From the NCBI GenBank assembly GCA_038317095.1, contig JBBQBB010000006.1:23787-87786 (forward strand): a stretch of DNA of 64,000 nucleotides, given 5' to 3'. Source of the stretch: JAGXTF01 sp038317095. Lineage in GTDB: Bacteria > Bacteroidota > Bacteroidia > NS11-12g > UBA955. The position numbers and the translations under genes are program-made. The notes under the pieces were generated by a model. It did not search any database and was not told where the DNA came from. It worked only from the letters and a program-made list of their open reading frames with translations. This document shows, piece after piece, positions 42,852 to 52,400 of the stretch; the first letter of the stretch is position 1; each line of letters begins with the position of its first letter.

Positions 42852-44993
42852 TTATTCATTCACCAAATATTTTATTATAAATCCTTCTTGAGATTCAATT
42901 TTTATAAAATTCAAACCGGATGGCACAATTGCATGGAAATTGTTGTTTTTTAATTCACTCAAATTCCATTCTTGGAGTTTTGCACCCAATGGATTTGTAA
43001 TCGTTATCTTTACGTTGTGCAAAAGTAATGAAGAAGAAATGTTGAAATTACCTTGGGTTGGATTGGGAGAAATCAGAATAGAATTGTTATTTAATTCCAC
43101 CACACTGCTGGTGACATAGAATATGCAAGTTGAAGTATCTGTGCAGCTATTTTCAGCTACGGAAAGCGCATACAGGCCATCCTTTAATGGTGTATAAGAT
43201 TTACCCGTTTCGCCAGCTATGGCAGAATAATTATTGTTGCAATCTAGCCATTGAAAAGTTGCGGTATTGACAGTAGTAGCTGCGCTTAACGTATTCCAAG
43301 TTCGTGAGATATTGACGTTGGCATTGTTAATTGTAACATTTAATGTGTATTGAATACTATCACACCCTTTTTTTGATAGTATAACATCTGTTATTATGCC
43401 GCTTGTGCTTACAGTTTTAGCGCCAGAAGGCACAGTATACATGCGACATTTGGTAATATTTAAATTTTGTTTTGAAGGCGAATTAATGATCAAATTGACT
43501 TTAATTGTGCTATCGCAACCGTAGTAATTACTTGAGAATAGTGTATCATAATAGGTACCAGAAGTTGTCCAAGTTTTTTTCTTAGTGGGACTTAAATAGG
43601 AATTACAAGAAGATGCGGAAAGTATGGCCGAAGTGGCTCCAGAAATCACTGTGTATTCTATGATACTGTCGCAATTTGCGTAGTTTGGTATTGTATCATA
43701 ATATACTCCGAATTTGGTATAAGTAACGTCCTTATCCGTTGGACATACTATAAATCTACACATTCTCAAGGTTACTTTTGCAGTGCTTGATTTTTTAATA
43801 TCCACGTTGTGAATCACAACACTGTCGCACCCTTTTGTGCTTTTAAATAAATATTTGTAAATACCCGAAACAGTAACCGTATTTCCATTTTTTAATTTTA
43901 CTGAATTGCAACCTGAATAACCAAAATTCGTAGTGTCTTTTTTATAAATTGTCACATTGTGCGTTATAACGCTATCGCAGCCAACTGCATTTGGAATTGT
44001 AATAGAATATTTTCCTGAAATTTTATAGTAGCTCTTGCTTGTTGGATTCTGAACAGAGTCGCAACCTTGCAATGAAAATGATGAAGAAGTTGCCTTTAGT
44101 ATTGTAACCGATATGGTCATCACCGAATCACAGCCTCTGAAGGAAATAATAGTATCTTGGTATTTACCAGAAACGGTTACACTTTTCTTCTTCGAAGGAA
44201 GCAAATATTTTGTACATCTTGTAATGGCAAATTTTGAATATGCTATGGTGTCGCAATAGCTTTTCCCAACAACAAAATTTGAAATTGAATCTTGCATAGC
44301 AAACTTATAGGCAGTGCCGTTATTTGCATTGTTCGTTTTATCAGCAATGCTAGAAATGCTGGTATTGTTTGCATAGGCAATTCCATCTTCATATCCATAA
44401 TTTAACAATAAACCAGTTTGGTTGCTTGGATATCGTCTTGCCATACCTTCTTTAATTTGCGATTGACTGCGCGCATAATCCCAAATTCGGGTCTCTTCCA
44501 AGGTGCCTCCAAAACCAGTATTAGGATCTGCAATCCATATGTCCGAAGAGGTTGAACCATAGCTTATGGAAAATGTACTGTACGTTGCAGAGTCTGTGGC
44601 AGCGCCATCTACATATATTTTTAATTTTTTACCGTCAAATGTTGCGGCTACATGGTGCCATTTTTTTGCAGATACTGCTGTTGCTGTAGTTAAGGTAACC
44701 GAGGCAGCCCCGTTGTAAAGGGAAACATAGAAATACTGTGTATTTCCAGTACCTAGTTTATATGCACTGTTCGTGTTTTGATTCCAGATGATTGGCGCAC
44801 AATCAGCGCATGGAGATGAGCTGTAATCCGTCCAAACCCATGTTTCAAGTGAAATTTTGGTTGGCCCATTTAATTTGGTTGTACCGGGAATAAGGATGTA
44901 ATCGTCAACTCCATCAAAGTTCAATGCAGTTTTTTGTGAGAAACCATTGTTTGTTAATAATAAGAAAACCAGCGCTATCAATATGTTTTTCAT
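42852..44993 (-). CDS. LamG-domain surface protein with GCDSV repeats and a type A T9SS sorting tail
   Basis: This 713-aa secreted protein has a signal peptide (MKNILIALVFLLLTNNGFSQ) and an N-terminal LamG/concanavalin-like domain (LNFDGVDDYILIPG, LEETRIWDYAR). From about residue 240 to 560 there are repeats of ~50-70 residues, most ending in a G-C-D-S-V/I motif with paired cysteines. The tail ISPNPTQGNFNI...LVNE is a type A T9SS C-terminal domain, so the protein should be exported by the type IX system and attached or released at the surface. It is probably an adhesin or carbohydrate-binding protein. Confidence 0.88.
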   Translation of the reverse strand: MKNILIALVFLLLTNNGFSQKTALNFDGVDDYILIPGTTKLNGPTKISLETWVWTDYSSSPCADCAPIIWNQNTNSAYKLGTGNTQYFYVSLYNGAASVTLTTATAVSAKKWHHVAATFDGKKLKIYVDGAATDSATYSTFSISYGSTSSDIWIADPNTGFGGTLEETRIWDYARSQSQIKEGMARRYPSNQTGLLLNYGYEDGIAYANNTSISSIADKTNNANNGTAYKFAMQDSISNFVVGKSYCDTIAYSKFAITRCTKYLLPSKKKSVTVSGKYQDTIISFRGCDSVMTISVTILKATSSSFSLQGCDSVQNPTSKSYYKISGKYSITIPNAVGCDSVITHNVTIYKKDTTNFGYSGCNSVKLKNGNTVTVSGIYKYLFKSTKGCDSVVIHNVDIKKSSTAKVTLRMCRFIVCPTDKDVTYTKFGVYYDTIPNYANCDSIIEYTVISGATSAILSASSCNSYLSPTKKKTWTTSGTYYDTLFSSNYYGCDSTIKVNLIINSPSKQNLNITKCRMYTVPSGAKTVSTSGIITDVILSKKGCDSIQYTLNVTINNANVNISRTWNTLSAATTVNTATFQWLDCNNNYSAIAGETGKSYTPLKDGLYALSVAENSCTDTSTCIFYVTSSVVELNNNSILISPNPTQGNFNISSSLLLHNVKITITNPLGAKLQEWNLSELKNNNFHAIVPSGLNFIKIESQEGFIIKYLVNE

Positions 44994-45122
44994 AGTAAAA
45001 TTGTTACATTTTAAATTTGGGAATATAGAACAAATGTATAGGTTAGATTTCGAAAATACAACCCTTGGTTCTATAAAATGTAATATGCAATTTTCAATCT
45101 AAGGAAAAAGCTAAGGCATAAA

Positions 45123-45845
45123 TTAACGCAACTGTAATTTTGACCGGTACATCTGAACCGTATTTTGCAATCCAAAATACAGTGCATCACAAACCAAGGC
45201 ATGTCCAATGGATACTTCTAATAAACTTGGAATGTGGTTTGCAAAATACTGCAAGTTTTCTAAGTCCAAATCATGCCCTGCGTTTATGCCAAGTCCCATT
45301 TGCTTCGCCAATTTGGCCGTCTGAATGTACGGCAATATTGCTTTTTTAGCGTCGGATTTAAACCCAGTGGCATAATTTTCGGTGTACAATTCTATGCGGT
45401 CTGTCCCGCATCGTTTTGCATGCTCAACAAGCGAAGGATTTGGGTCAAGAAAGGTACTCACACGGATGTTTTTGGCATGCAATCGAGCCACAATTTCACT
45501 CAGAAAAACCTGGTGTTTTTTCACATCCCAGCCTGTGTTTGAGGTAAGAACTCCAGGGGGGTCTGGTACCAATGTTACTTGTGTAGGTTGGATTTTTTCA
45601 ACCAATTGCAAGAAATTTGTATCCGGATAGCCTTCAATGTTGAATTCTGTGGTTACAATTTCTTGCAATTCAAAAACATCTTGATATCGAATATGTCTTT
45701 CATCGGGTCTGGGATGCACTGTGATGCCTTCAGCTCCAAAACTTTGAGAATCTTTTGCCACTTCACAGATATTGGGGTTATTACCTCCACGTGCATTGCG
45801 CAGCGTTGCAAATTTGTTGATGTTTACGGATAGTTTTGGATTCAT
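45123..45845 (-). CDS. pdxJ: Pyridoxine 5'-phosphate synthase
   Basis: PdxJ condenses DXP with 3-amino-2-oxopropyl phosphate to pyridoxine 5'-phosphate, the last ring-forming step of the DXP-dependent vitamin B6 pathway. The 240-aa TIM barrel shows LSVNINKFATLRNARGG, HPRPDERHI, FNIEGYP, LVPDPPG, SLFLDP-like STFLDPNPSL, ELYTENYA and the phosphate-binding NAGHDLDLENL. It overlaps the HhH-barrel gene upstream by 4 bases. It shares its substrate with dxs at the left end of the window. Confidence 0.96.
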   Translation of the reverse strand: MNPKLSVNINKFATLRNARGGNNPNICEVAKDSQSFGAEGITVHPRPDERHIRYQDVFELQEIVTTEFNIEGYPDTNFLQLVEKIQPTQVTLVPDPPGVLTSNTGWDVKKHQVFLSEIVARLHAKNIRVSTFLDPNPSLVEHAKRCGTDRIELYTENYATGFKSDAKKAILPYIQTAKLAKQMGLGINAGHDLDLENLQYFANHIPSLLEVSIGHALVCDALYFGLQNTVQMYRSKLQLR

Positions 45846-47854
45846 TCTTGATAAATTAACTGCACAAAAATACTTTGTTTGGTTTGGAATGCTATCTCGG
45901 CAGGCGATTTACTGTTTTGCAAGGCATACCGAATGCCAGTTTTCCAGTGTTTGTTTATTTTTTGGCGGAGTAAAATATACAGAGATTGGCCTTTTCCATA
46001 AAAAGCCATGGTTCCGAAATCATACATTAATTGGCTTTCGAAAGCGAAAATCCTAGCATAATACCAAGGCACGTCAAATAGATTATACCGGGCAGAAATT
46101 TGGCTGCGGGTTTTGGGAATAATTGTGGCAAATTGAAAAAAAGCTAAATTAGCTAAATAATTTTGATTCCCAAAATGTGCTTTATTGCTTTCCCCGCGCA
46201 TTTGAAATTCGGCATTTTTATTAATGGGAACTTCAAAATGGATTCTAACTGTTTGAATTTGGTTGGTTGTTATCGTTTTATAGGGTTGCTGAACATCTGC
46301 ACTAGCCGGTTTGTTTTGTGATCTAAATCGAATATAAAAATGCGATTTCTTTACTGGTGAATACTCTAACTGCCAAAGCATATCGGTGCCCCTCCCTATG
46401 CCATAAATTCTGTAGCCGAGCCATGGATTTACCCAAAAATCTGTGTAATGGTTTAAAACCAATTTGCGGGAAAACTTCCATTGAACCCCTGTGTATAATC
46501 CCTTCTCATTTTGATTGCTATTGCCAAATGCAGTATTGTATCTGCTTACAAAGCCAGGGGCATAATTTCTGTACAAAATAGATAAATCTATATTTTTTCC
46601 CAATGCAGTTAATATCCCTGCTACCATTCCAGTAGTGCGGTTTGTGGAACACCAAACCCATTCACTGAAAGCATGTATTCGCCCGATGGTATGCGACTGA
46701 TAAAAGTTTAGAAAGTTCAAATTGTTTCCACTGGGATAATAGAATTTATAAAGGTCTTTACTTGCTTGCAAACTTTTTTCGGTGTGGGTATAATTGCCGC
46801 CAATTCCCCAATGCCCACTTTTGTTTCGTCTACCAATCCATCCGCCAGCCATGGTTTGCAAATTGTTGTGCTTGTTAGCAATTTCTTTCTGTGTCCTATG
46901 GTAGCCATCCAAATCCACAGACGAAAAATATATTTCTCCAAAACCGTTCGTATCAGTAAGGGTTACATCGGTTTTGTTTTTAGAAACGGCGAACAATACA
47001 TCCCATTTTTTAAATTGAATTTGTGTAGCAATGCCACGCTGAAAAAAATATTCATTTACCCCACGATATGGTTTTAATTCTGGTGCAGTTCTTTTAATAT
47101 TAAGCACCATGGCACTTTTTCCCATGCCAATGCCGCTGCCCATTAGAAGGCCTTGGCCTACTGACAACAAATAATCGCCTAGTATAATGTGTTTAATTTT
47201 CCCTATGTTATAAAATGCGGCATGACCCGTAAAAAAATCAGGGCCTTTGTTCCAATATTTTTCGCCTGCATCCTTATCCGCACTAATTCCAAAGCTGTAA
47301 AAGCCCGGTTTCGAATAACGCATTCTTATGTTTTGGGATAGCATATTTCCAATATATGCGGGGTTTTTATCATTGGGGTATTTTTGTTTGATAGTTGTTA
47401 TCCATTCTGCATCTCCTCGGGATAGATTTTTAACTAAATCTCGCCATTGGGTTTTCGGCTCAATGTCAATACTTACAAAAGGTTGAATGGCATTGATTTG
47501 ATCTGGGGAAAATCCTAATACTTGCAATTCGGCCAAGTGTAAAAAGTTGCCATATTTGCGTCTATGTATTTCTATCAGAAGCGCCTGGTTTGGAAGTATT
47601 AATGGAAAACGCAACAATTGGTCTAACGTGGCAGTATTTAGGTTAATGGGTTTTTCTAAAAAGCCTGAAAGATCGTCCAATATTTGGGTGTAGTCGGCTG
47701 TCGTTTCCGCAGTTTCTAAATATTTTTCAATATAAGTTTTAATTTGTGAATTGATTTGGGAATGGGCAGGAATACATGTTAAAAACATGACAACCCATGC
47801 AACAAAACAGAGCCTTTTGGCAGCTAGTATTTTTATTGTTTTAGCCAAATACAT
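45842..47854 (-). CDS. Exported beta-barrel protein with N-terminal helix-hairpin-helix domain
   Basis: This 670-aa protein is exported (signal about residues 10-32, ending HSQ). At about 70-125 is a helix-hairpin-helix module (INLNTATLDQLLRFP...LHLAELQVLGFS), the ComEA-type fold that binds DNA without sequence specificity. The remaining ~520 residues alternate hydrophobic and aromatic strands typical of an outer-membrane barrel. The family is common and uncharacterised in Bacteroidota. It overlaps the next barrel gene by 22 bases and pdxJ by 4, so translation is coupled. Confidence 0.75.
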   Translation of the reverse strand: MYLAKTIKILAAKRLCFVAWVVMFLTCIPAHSQINSQIKTYIEKYLETAETTADYTQILDDLSGFLEKPINLNTATLDQLLRFPLILPNQALLIEIHRRKYGNFLHLAELQVLGFSPDQINAIQPFVSIDIEPKTQWRDLVKNLSRGDAEWITTIKQKYPNDKNPAYIGNMLSQNIRMRYSKPGFYSFGISADKDAGEKYWNKGPDFFTGHAAFYNIGKIKHIILGDYLLSVGQGLLMGSGIGMGKSAMVLNIKRTAPELKPYRGVNEYFFQRGIATQIQFKKWDVLFAVSKNKTDVTLTDTNGFGEIYFSSVDLDGYHRTQKEIANKHNNLQTMAGGWIGRRNKSGHWGIGGNYTHTEKSLQASKDLYKFYYPSGNNLNFLNFYQSHTIGRIHAFSEWVWCSTNRTTGMVAGILTALGKNIDLSILYRNYAPGFVSRYNTAFGNSNQNEKGLYTGVQWKFSRKLVLNHYTDFWVNPWLGYRIYGIGRGTDMLWQLEYSPVKKSHFYIRFRSQNKPASADVQQPYKTITTNQIQTVRIHFEVPINKNAEFQMRGESNKAHFGNQNYLANLAFFQFATIIPKTRSQISARYNLFDVPWYYARIFAFESQLMYDFGTMAFYGKGQSLYILLRQKINKHWKTGIRYALQNSKSPAEIAFQTKQSIFVQLIYQE

Positions 47855-48615
47855 GTAAAAGACGGCGTAAATCCTAGGTATAAATGATAGGAACTGGCAA
47901 ATGCAAATCGCATGTTAGAACGGTCGTAAACAATGCCTATAGATATGGGTTCCATACCAGTTTGCAAGGCGGCCATAATACCCGGGTTGGTAGCAGTGTA
48001 CTTAAGTGCCAAGCCATACACAGCAGGCATACCGCTTTCATTGTGATATTGAGCCCACAGTTTGGTTTGGGCATTTACTTTATATCCAGCGCTGAAATGC
48101 AGTTGAGGAGATGCTGCTAAACTTTGGTTTACTGATAACCAAGGATTTACCAGAACCACACCCAAATCAATATTTGTATTAATTTGAATGTTTGCCCCTA
48201 ATTTACCTGTAATTTTTGCTGTATTTCCATAATCTAAACCTTGAGTAAATTTAGTAAAACCCAATGCTACTCCCAAAGAAAATTTTTCGGTAATTCTTTG
48301 TCCAATGTTAAGCTCAGCTGCAAACCGATTGGATTTTGTTGTGCCAAAATAACCCGAATTCAAACCCAAACCTGTATTTTTTAGAATCAAATTGGCGGCA
48401 ATTCCTCCATGAATTATGGGTGTTCCTGTAAATTTATTGGATCCCCAAAAGCCAAAGGATTGTTTTACAGGTGCAAGAACTGCAGGATTGTTTGCCAAGC
48501 AAAAAACTGCGGAAGAATTGGCCAGGTTTTTTCCAAGTGCAATGTATTCTGCACCTGCCTGTCCTTTTACCATTCCAGCTGCCACAAGCAACGGTATTAT
48601 AAGGCTAAATTTCAA
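47833..48615 (-). CDS. PorV/FadL-like outer-membrane beta-barrel protein
   Basis: This 260-aa exported protein has a signal peptide (MKFSLIIPLLVAAGMVKG) and starts AGAEYIALGKNLANSSAVFCLANNPAVL, the pattern of PorV-like proteins and related small barrels. About ten amphipathic strands follow. It overlaps the HhH-barrel gene by 22 bases and the MerR gene by 4. The conserved pairing suggests the two barrels work together, perhaps as a T9SS-associated or DNA/lipid-handling surface complex (inference). Confidence 0.7.
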   Translation of the reverse strand: MKFSLIIPLLVAAGMVKGQAGAEYIALGKNLANSSAVFCLANNPAVLAPVKQSFGFWGSNKFTGTPIIHGGIAANLILKNTGLGLNSGYFGTTKSNRFAAELNIGQRITEKFSLGVALGFTKFTQGLDYGNTAKITGKLGANIQINTNIDLGVVLVNPWLSVNQSLAASPQLHFSAGYKVNAQTKLWAQYHNESGMPAVYGLALKYTATNPGIMAALQTGMEPISIGIVYDRSNMRFAFASSYHLYLGFTPSFTCIWLKQ

Positions 48616-48953
48616 TCTATACTATTTTTAAAATGAATTAACATTTCTCGCATGTTTCTTAATTTTTTCACCAATTCATATTTTGGATCTTCGGCCACAT
48701 TGTCTTTTTTTATTTTTTTGGTAGCCAATGAAATTTTAATGCCCTTTTCATGGGTTAAATATTTAATTTCTTTTAATATTTCTATATCTTTTAAAGAATA
48801 AATACGGTCTCCCTTTTTATTCTTCATGGGTTTTATTTGTTTAAATTCTTTTTCCCAAAAACGCAATGTACTTGCCGGAACTTCAAGCATTTTACTTGCA
48901 TCCCCAATTTTAAAAAATTTGCGAACTGGTGGTTTAATTTCTTCGTTTTCCAT
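48612..48953 (-). CDS. MerR-family transcriptional regulator
   Basis: This 113-aa protein has the winged-helix N-terminus RKFFKIGDASKMLEVPASTLRFWEKEF (positions about 11-38), with RIYSLKDIEILKEI as the wing, then a helical dimerisation tail. There are no cysteines for metal sensing, so it is a MerR-like regulator of unknown signal. It lies between the M23 peptidase and the barrel genes, sharing one base with the former's stop, and may regulate this operon. Confidence 0.88.
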   Translation of the reverse strand: MENEEIKPPVRKFFKIGDASKMLEVPASTLRFWEKEFKQIKPMKNKKGDRIYSLKDIEILKEIKYLTHEKGIKISLATKKIKKDNVAEDPKYELVKKLRNMREMLIHFKNSID

Positions 48954-49912
48954 TAGTCAAATCGTTTGGTTTCACGTTTGCTCATTTCTAGCATTCTACG
49001 GTATTGTTCATCGCTTAAATCGTTATGGTAAAAGAAAGCAGGATTTAAAGGATTGTTGTTTTTGCGCACTTCATAATGCAAGTGAGGTCCTGTGCTGCGA
49101 CCCGTGCTACCGACATTGCCAATCAATTCTCCACGTTTTACTTTTTGGCCAGGTCTAACGGCGATTCTACTTAAATGACCATAAAGAGTTGAATATCCGA
49201 ATCCATGGCTAATGATAATGTGATTTCCGTAGCCCCAACCGTCATTCATGCTGTTAACTACCACACCGTCGCCAGTGGCATATACGGGTGTGCCAATGTC
49301 CGCAGTAAAGTCCATGCCTTGGTGAAAGCTAGCTGTGTGGTAAAATGGATCCATACGGTAGCCAAATCCACTGGCAAGTCTGGTTAAATCTCTGTTTGCT
49401 ATAGGTTGTATTGCTGGAATGCTATTGATTACTTCTTCTTTGGTGCGAATTAGTTTTTTCAAGGTTTCATAGCTGCCTTCTTGTGCCTTGGCATCCACAA
49501 CTAAGTGATCAAGTTTTTGCCGAATTCGCTGTATCAATTTGCCTTCGGGCAAGTTCCGCAATTCTGCATAATCTGCGCCTCTGTAATCTACCGGTTTTGG
49601 AGGATCTGCATCATACATGGCCCTATAAATTTTCAAATCACGGTCCTTCAGCGATGTCAGTTGGGCATCCATTTCATTAATTTGCCGATCGATATTGGAA
49701 ATTTCTCTTTTTAAATTTCGGTTGTCATCTATTAACAAACGTTCACGGGGAGAGGCAAATACCCTGCTGAAAATAAAAGCAATCAAAATCCCCAAAAGCA
49801 ATACCATACTCGTAAATCCCAATACTCGCCAAGTAATATACCGAATATTATCCCTTACTCTTTCAAATTCAAGGCTTTTGGGATTAAAGAAATATTTGGT
49901 CTTACGCGCCAT
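48953..49912 (-). CDS. Membrane-anchored M23-family peptidoglycan endopeptidase
   Basis: This LytM-type metallopeptidase (~319 aa, start ATG 49912, MARKTKYFFNPKSLEFE) cleaves peptidoglycan crosslinks. It has one TM helix at about 35-60, a coiled coil at about 70-105, a linker, and the C-terminal M23 domain with FHQGMDF (His and Asp ligands), GHLSRIAVRPGQKV and the HLHYEVR zinc site. All ligands are present, so it should be active rather than an activator-type degenerate LytM protein. Confidence 0.92.
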   Translation of the reverse strand: MARKTKYFFNPKSLEFERVRDNIRYITWRVLGFTSMVLLLGILIAFIFSRVFASPRERLLIDDNRNLKREISNIDRQINEMDAQLTSLKDRDLKIYRAMYDADPPKPVDYRGADYAELRNLPEGKLIQRIRQKLDHLVVDAKAQEGSYETLKKLIRTKEEVINSIPAIQPIANRDLTRLASGFGYRMDPFYHTASFHQGMDFTADIGTPVYATGDGVVVNSMNDGWGYGNHIIISHGFGYSTLYGHLSRIAVRPGQKVKRGELIGNVGSTGRSTGPHLHYEVRKNNNPLNPAFFYHNDLSDEQYRRMLEMSKRETKRFD

Positions 49913-50027
49913 AGGGTGGAATTGCAATAATAGCAAATTTTACCCGTTTACCTACAATCGAAACCCTATTTTTCTGCACTAAATTCAGGATGGAATCGAA
50001 AAAATATTTAAATTGTGTTTTGGCTGT

Positions 50028-50207
50028 TTATCCTCTAAAGTTCAATATATACCCTTCCCCATGTACATTCAATATGTCAATGTCTGGTTCGCTTTTTAGT
50101 AAATTTTGAAGCTTGGTTATATAGACATTTATGCTTCTTCCTTTGTAAATATCATTATCACCCCAAATCAATTTTAAAGTTTCGTCTCTATAAAATTTAA
50201 CCCTCTT
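50028..50207 (-). pseudogene. C-terminal fragment of an OmpR-type response regulator
   Basis: In the gap between the M23 and carbonic-anhydrase genes the minus strand encodes RDETLKLIWGDNDIYKGRS then INVYITKLQNLLKSEPDID and VHGEGYIL, followed by a stop at 50028. This is the DNA-binding winged-helix end of an OmpR/PhoB-family regulator. The frame closes after 59 codons, and upstream sequence only weakly continues it in another frame. The receiver domain is gone. It is therefore a decayed gene. Confidence 0.7.
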
Positions 50208-50298
50208 TTAGAATAACAAAGACCAAATATATAATTAATTATTGCATCCAAAGCTTTAATTATTTTGGCAAGTTTAACATTTTAGTTTTTTTCAATAG

Positions 50299-50820
50299 TC
50301 AATCCAAATCTAAATAAGCCCTAGCCTTTTTTACATATTCATTCACATTGTCCTGAATCTGCTTTTCCACCTCCGGCCCCAGATTTTTCATCACTTTTGC
50401 CGGTACCCCAAGAACCATTGAATATGGTGGAATTTTCATGCCCGCAGGTATCAAGGCATTCGCCCCAATGATGCTGTATTCCCCAATTTCCGCATTGTTG
50501 AGCACAGTGGCGTGCATGCCTACCAAAACATGGTGGGCCAATTTTGCCCCATGCACAATGGCGGCATGTCCAACCACACAGTCGGTTCCAATGATACAAG
50601 GGTCGCCTGGATCGGCGTGCAAAACGGCATTGTCCTGCACATTGGTTCTATCGCCGACTGTAATTTGGTCGCTATCACCGCGCAACACAGCTCCAAACCA
50701 AATTGAAACCTCATCCCCCAAGTTTACCATGCCGATTGTTGTTGCATTGGGCGCAATAAATACCGATTTACCCTGCTTAATGGGTGTTTTTAATGTTTGT
50801 ACCAAAGTTTTATGCTCCAT
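50299..50820 (-). CDS. Gamma-carbonic anhydrase family hexapeptide protein
   Basis: This 173-aa left-handed beta-helix protein is of the YrdA/PaaY type. Imperfect hexapeptide repeats start from FIAPNATTIGMVNLGDEVS. The metal-ligand histidines are visible in VLHADPGDP, CVVGHAAIVHGAKLA and LVGMHA. Such proteins bind zinc or iron and may hydrate CO2 or act as acyltransferases. It is divergently placed from hutI, with only 30 bases between the start codons. Confidence 0.88.
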   Translation of the reverse strand: MEHKTLVQTLKTPIKQGKSVFIAPNATTIGMVNLGDEVSIWFGAVLRGDSDQITVGDRTNVQDNAVLHADPGDPCIIGTDCVVGHAAIVHGAKLAHHVLVGMHATVLNNAEIGEYSIIGANALIPAGMKIPPYSMVLGVPAKVMKNLGPEVEKQIQDNVNEYVKKARAYLDLD

Positions 50821-50850
50821 TCCGCGTCAAAAATGCTTTTTTTGCAGTGT

Positions 50851-52080
50851 ATGCGCAAGCTATTTTTTAACATTCGTAAAATTTGGGGCACCGAAAATCT
50901 TCCGGCAACCAGGCTGGTAGGTGCAGAAATGGCCAATGTGGGCTCCATTGAAGATGCTTGGCTATTGGTTGTGGATGGGTTGATTGCTGCTTATGGCAAT
51001 GGAGAAATGCCCGATGAGGATGAAAAAATAGATTTGGCAGGACACGAATTATTGCCCGGATTTGTGGATAGCCACACCCATGCCGTATTTGCTTCAGAAA
51101 GAGATGCCGAATTTATTATGCGCATCAAAGGCGCAGGGTATGAAGAAATTGCCGCTGCAGGTGGAGGAATCCTCAATTCTGCCCGTCGGTTAAGGGCTAT
51201 GGATTTTGATAGCTTGTATGCCAAAGCAGAAGAAAATGTGAGAAAAATCATTTCACATGGCACCACGACCATCGAAATAAAGAGTGGTTATGGACTGGAT
51301 TTGGATTCTGAATTGAAAATGCTGCGGGTCATTCAAAAATTGAAAGAGAATTTGCCCGTTACCATCAAATCCACTTTTTTGGCAGCCCATGCCGTTCCAC
51401 CAGAGTTCAAAGACAACCGCGAAGGATATGTAAACCATATTGTTGAAGTGATGCTGCCGATTGTTGCCGCAGAAGGACTTGCCGACCATATGGATGTTTT
51501 TTGTGACAGGGGTTTTTTTACAACCATAGACACAGAAAAATTATTGACGGCTGCTTCAAAATTCGGGTTGCCAGGAAAAATACATGCCAATGAATTGGGA
51601 CTAACAGGCGGTGTGCAAGTGGCCACCAAAATGAATGCCTGGAGTGCAGACCATTTGGAACATTGCGAATCGGACGAAATTAATGCGTTACTGCATTCTG
51701 CTACCATGCCGGTAGGACTGCCAGGAACCTCTTATTTTTTAGGAATTCCATATACCCCTGTTCGCAAAATGATAGATGCAGGATTGCCCGTTTGTTTGGC
51801 CTCAGATTTCAACCCCGGTAGTAGCCCGTTGGCCAATATGCAAATGGTATGGAGTTTGGGTTGCAGCCAAATGAAATTGCTACCCGAAGAAGCTTTCAAC
51901 GCTATTACAATAAATGCATCTAGGGCATTACACCTAGAGCAGCAGTGCGGCAGTATTTGCGTAGGCAAACGTGCAGATTTCTGGACCACTACATTGCACA
52001 ACGCCATGCACACCGTACCCTATTACTTTGGACAAAACCATGCGAGTAGTGTTTGGGTGAGGGGTGAGAAATGGGAGTGA
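50851..52080 (+). CDS. hutI: Imidazolonepropionase
   Basis: HutI opens the imidazolone ring in histidine degradation, giving N-formimino-glutamate. The ~409-aa amidohydrolase starts at ATG 50851 (MRKLFFNIRKIWGT); the longer in-frame ATG at 50797 overlaps the divergent gene. The zinc motif DSHTHAVFA, the Lys-containing IEIKSGYGLDLDSELKML, KIHANELG, SADHLEH and CLASDFNPGSSP are all present. Other hut genes are not in the window. Confidence 0.93.
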   Translation: MRKLFFNIRKIWGTENLPATRLVGAEMANVGSIEDAWLLVVDGLIAAYGNGEMPDEDEKIDLAGHELLPGFVDSHTHAVFASERDAEFIMRIKGAGYEEIAAAGGGILNSARRLRAMDFDSLYAKAEENVRKIISHGTTTIEIKSGYGLDLDSELKMLRVIQKLKENLPVTIKSTFLAAHAVPPEFKDNREGYVNHIVEVMLPIVAAEGLADHMDVFCDRGFFTTIDTEKLLTAASKFGLPGKIHANELGLTGGVQVATKMNAWSADHLEHCESDEINALLHSATMPVGLPGTSYFLGIPYTPVRKMIDAGLPVCLASDFNPGSSPLANMQMVWSLGCSQMKLLPEEAFNAITINASRALHLEQQCGSICVGKRADFWTTTLHNAMHTVPYYFGQNHASSVWVRGEKWE

Positions 52081-52199
52081 CGCTTGAATCAAATAAATAT
52101 GACAATTCTTTGTTAGGTTTTTCGGAATATTATGTTTTAAATTCTATTTTGTTACAGATTTTGAATAGTTAAAAGCAAATGGAATAATAAAATTTATCG

Positions 52200-52400
52200 T
52201 TGCTCTTACAATGCCTTGGGCAACGTAAATGCAAACAAATTGAAGGAGTATTTACTTTTATTTGGATCAGTATTTTCTCATTGAATATATTCTCACAATC
52301 TAAGAAATTCGATCAATCCTATTGTAAGTATTTCATTGGGTTGGAAACAGGTATTCCTCAAATATTTTCGTTTGTTAAATTGTTTGAGCACCTTAATTAG
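52200..52400 (+). pseudogene. Possible truncated exported protein
   Basis: This 66-codon frame has a hydrophobic stretch (about residues 17-30) ending in NIFSQ, a common Bacteroidota signal-peptide end. It is followed by YFIGLETGIPQIFS, which is like the start of a small outer-membrane protein. It then stops. No continuation was found in the other frames. It may be a decayed gene. Confidence 0.25.
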
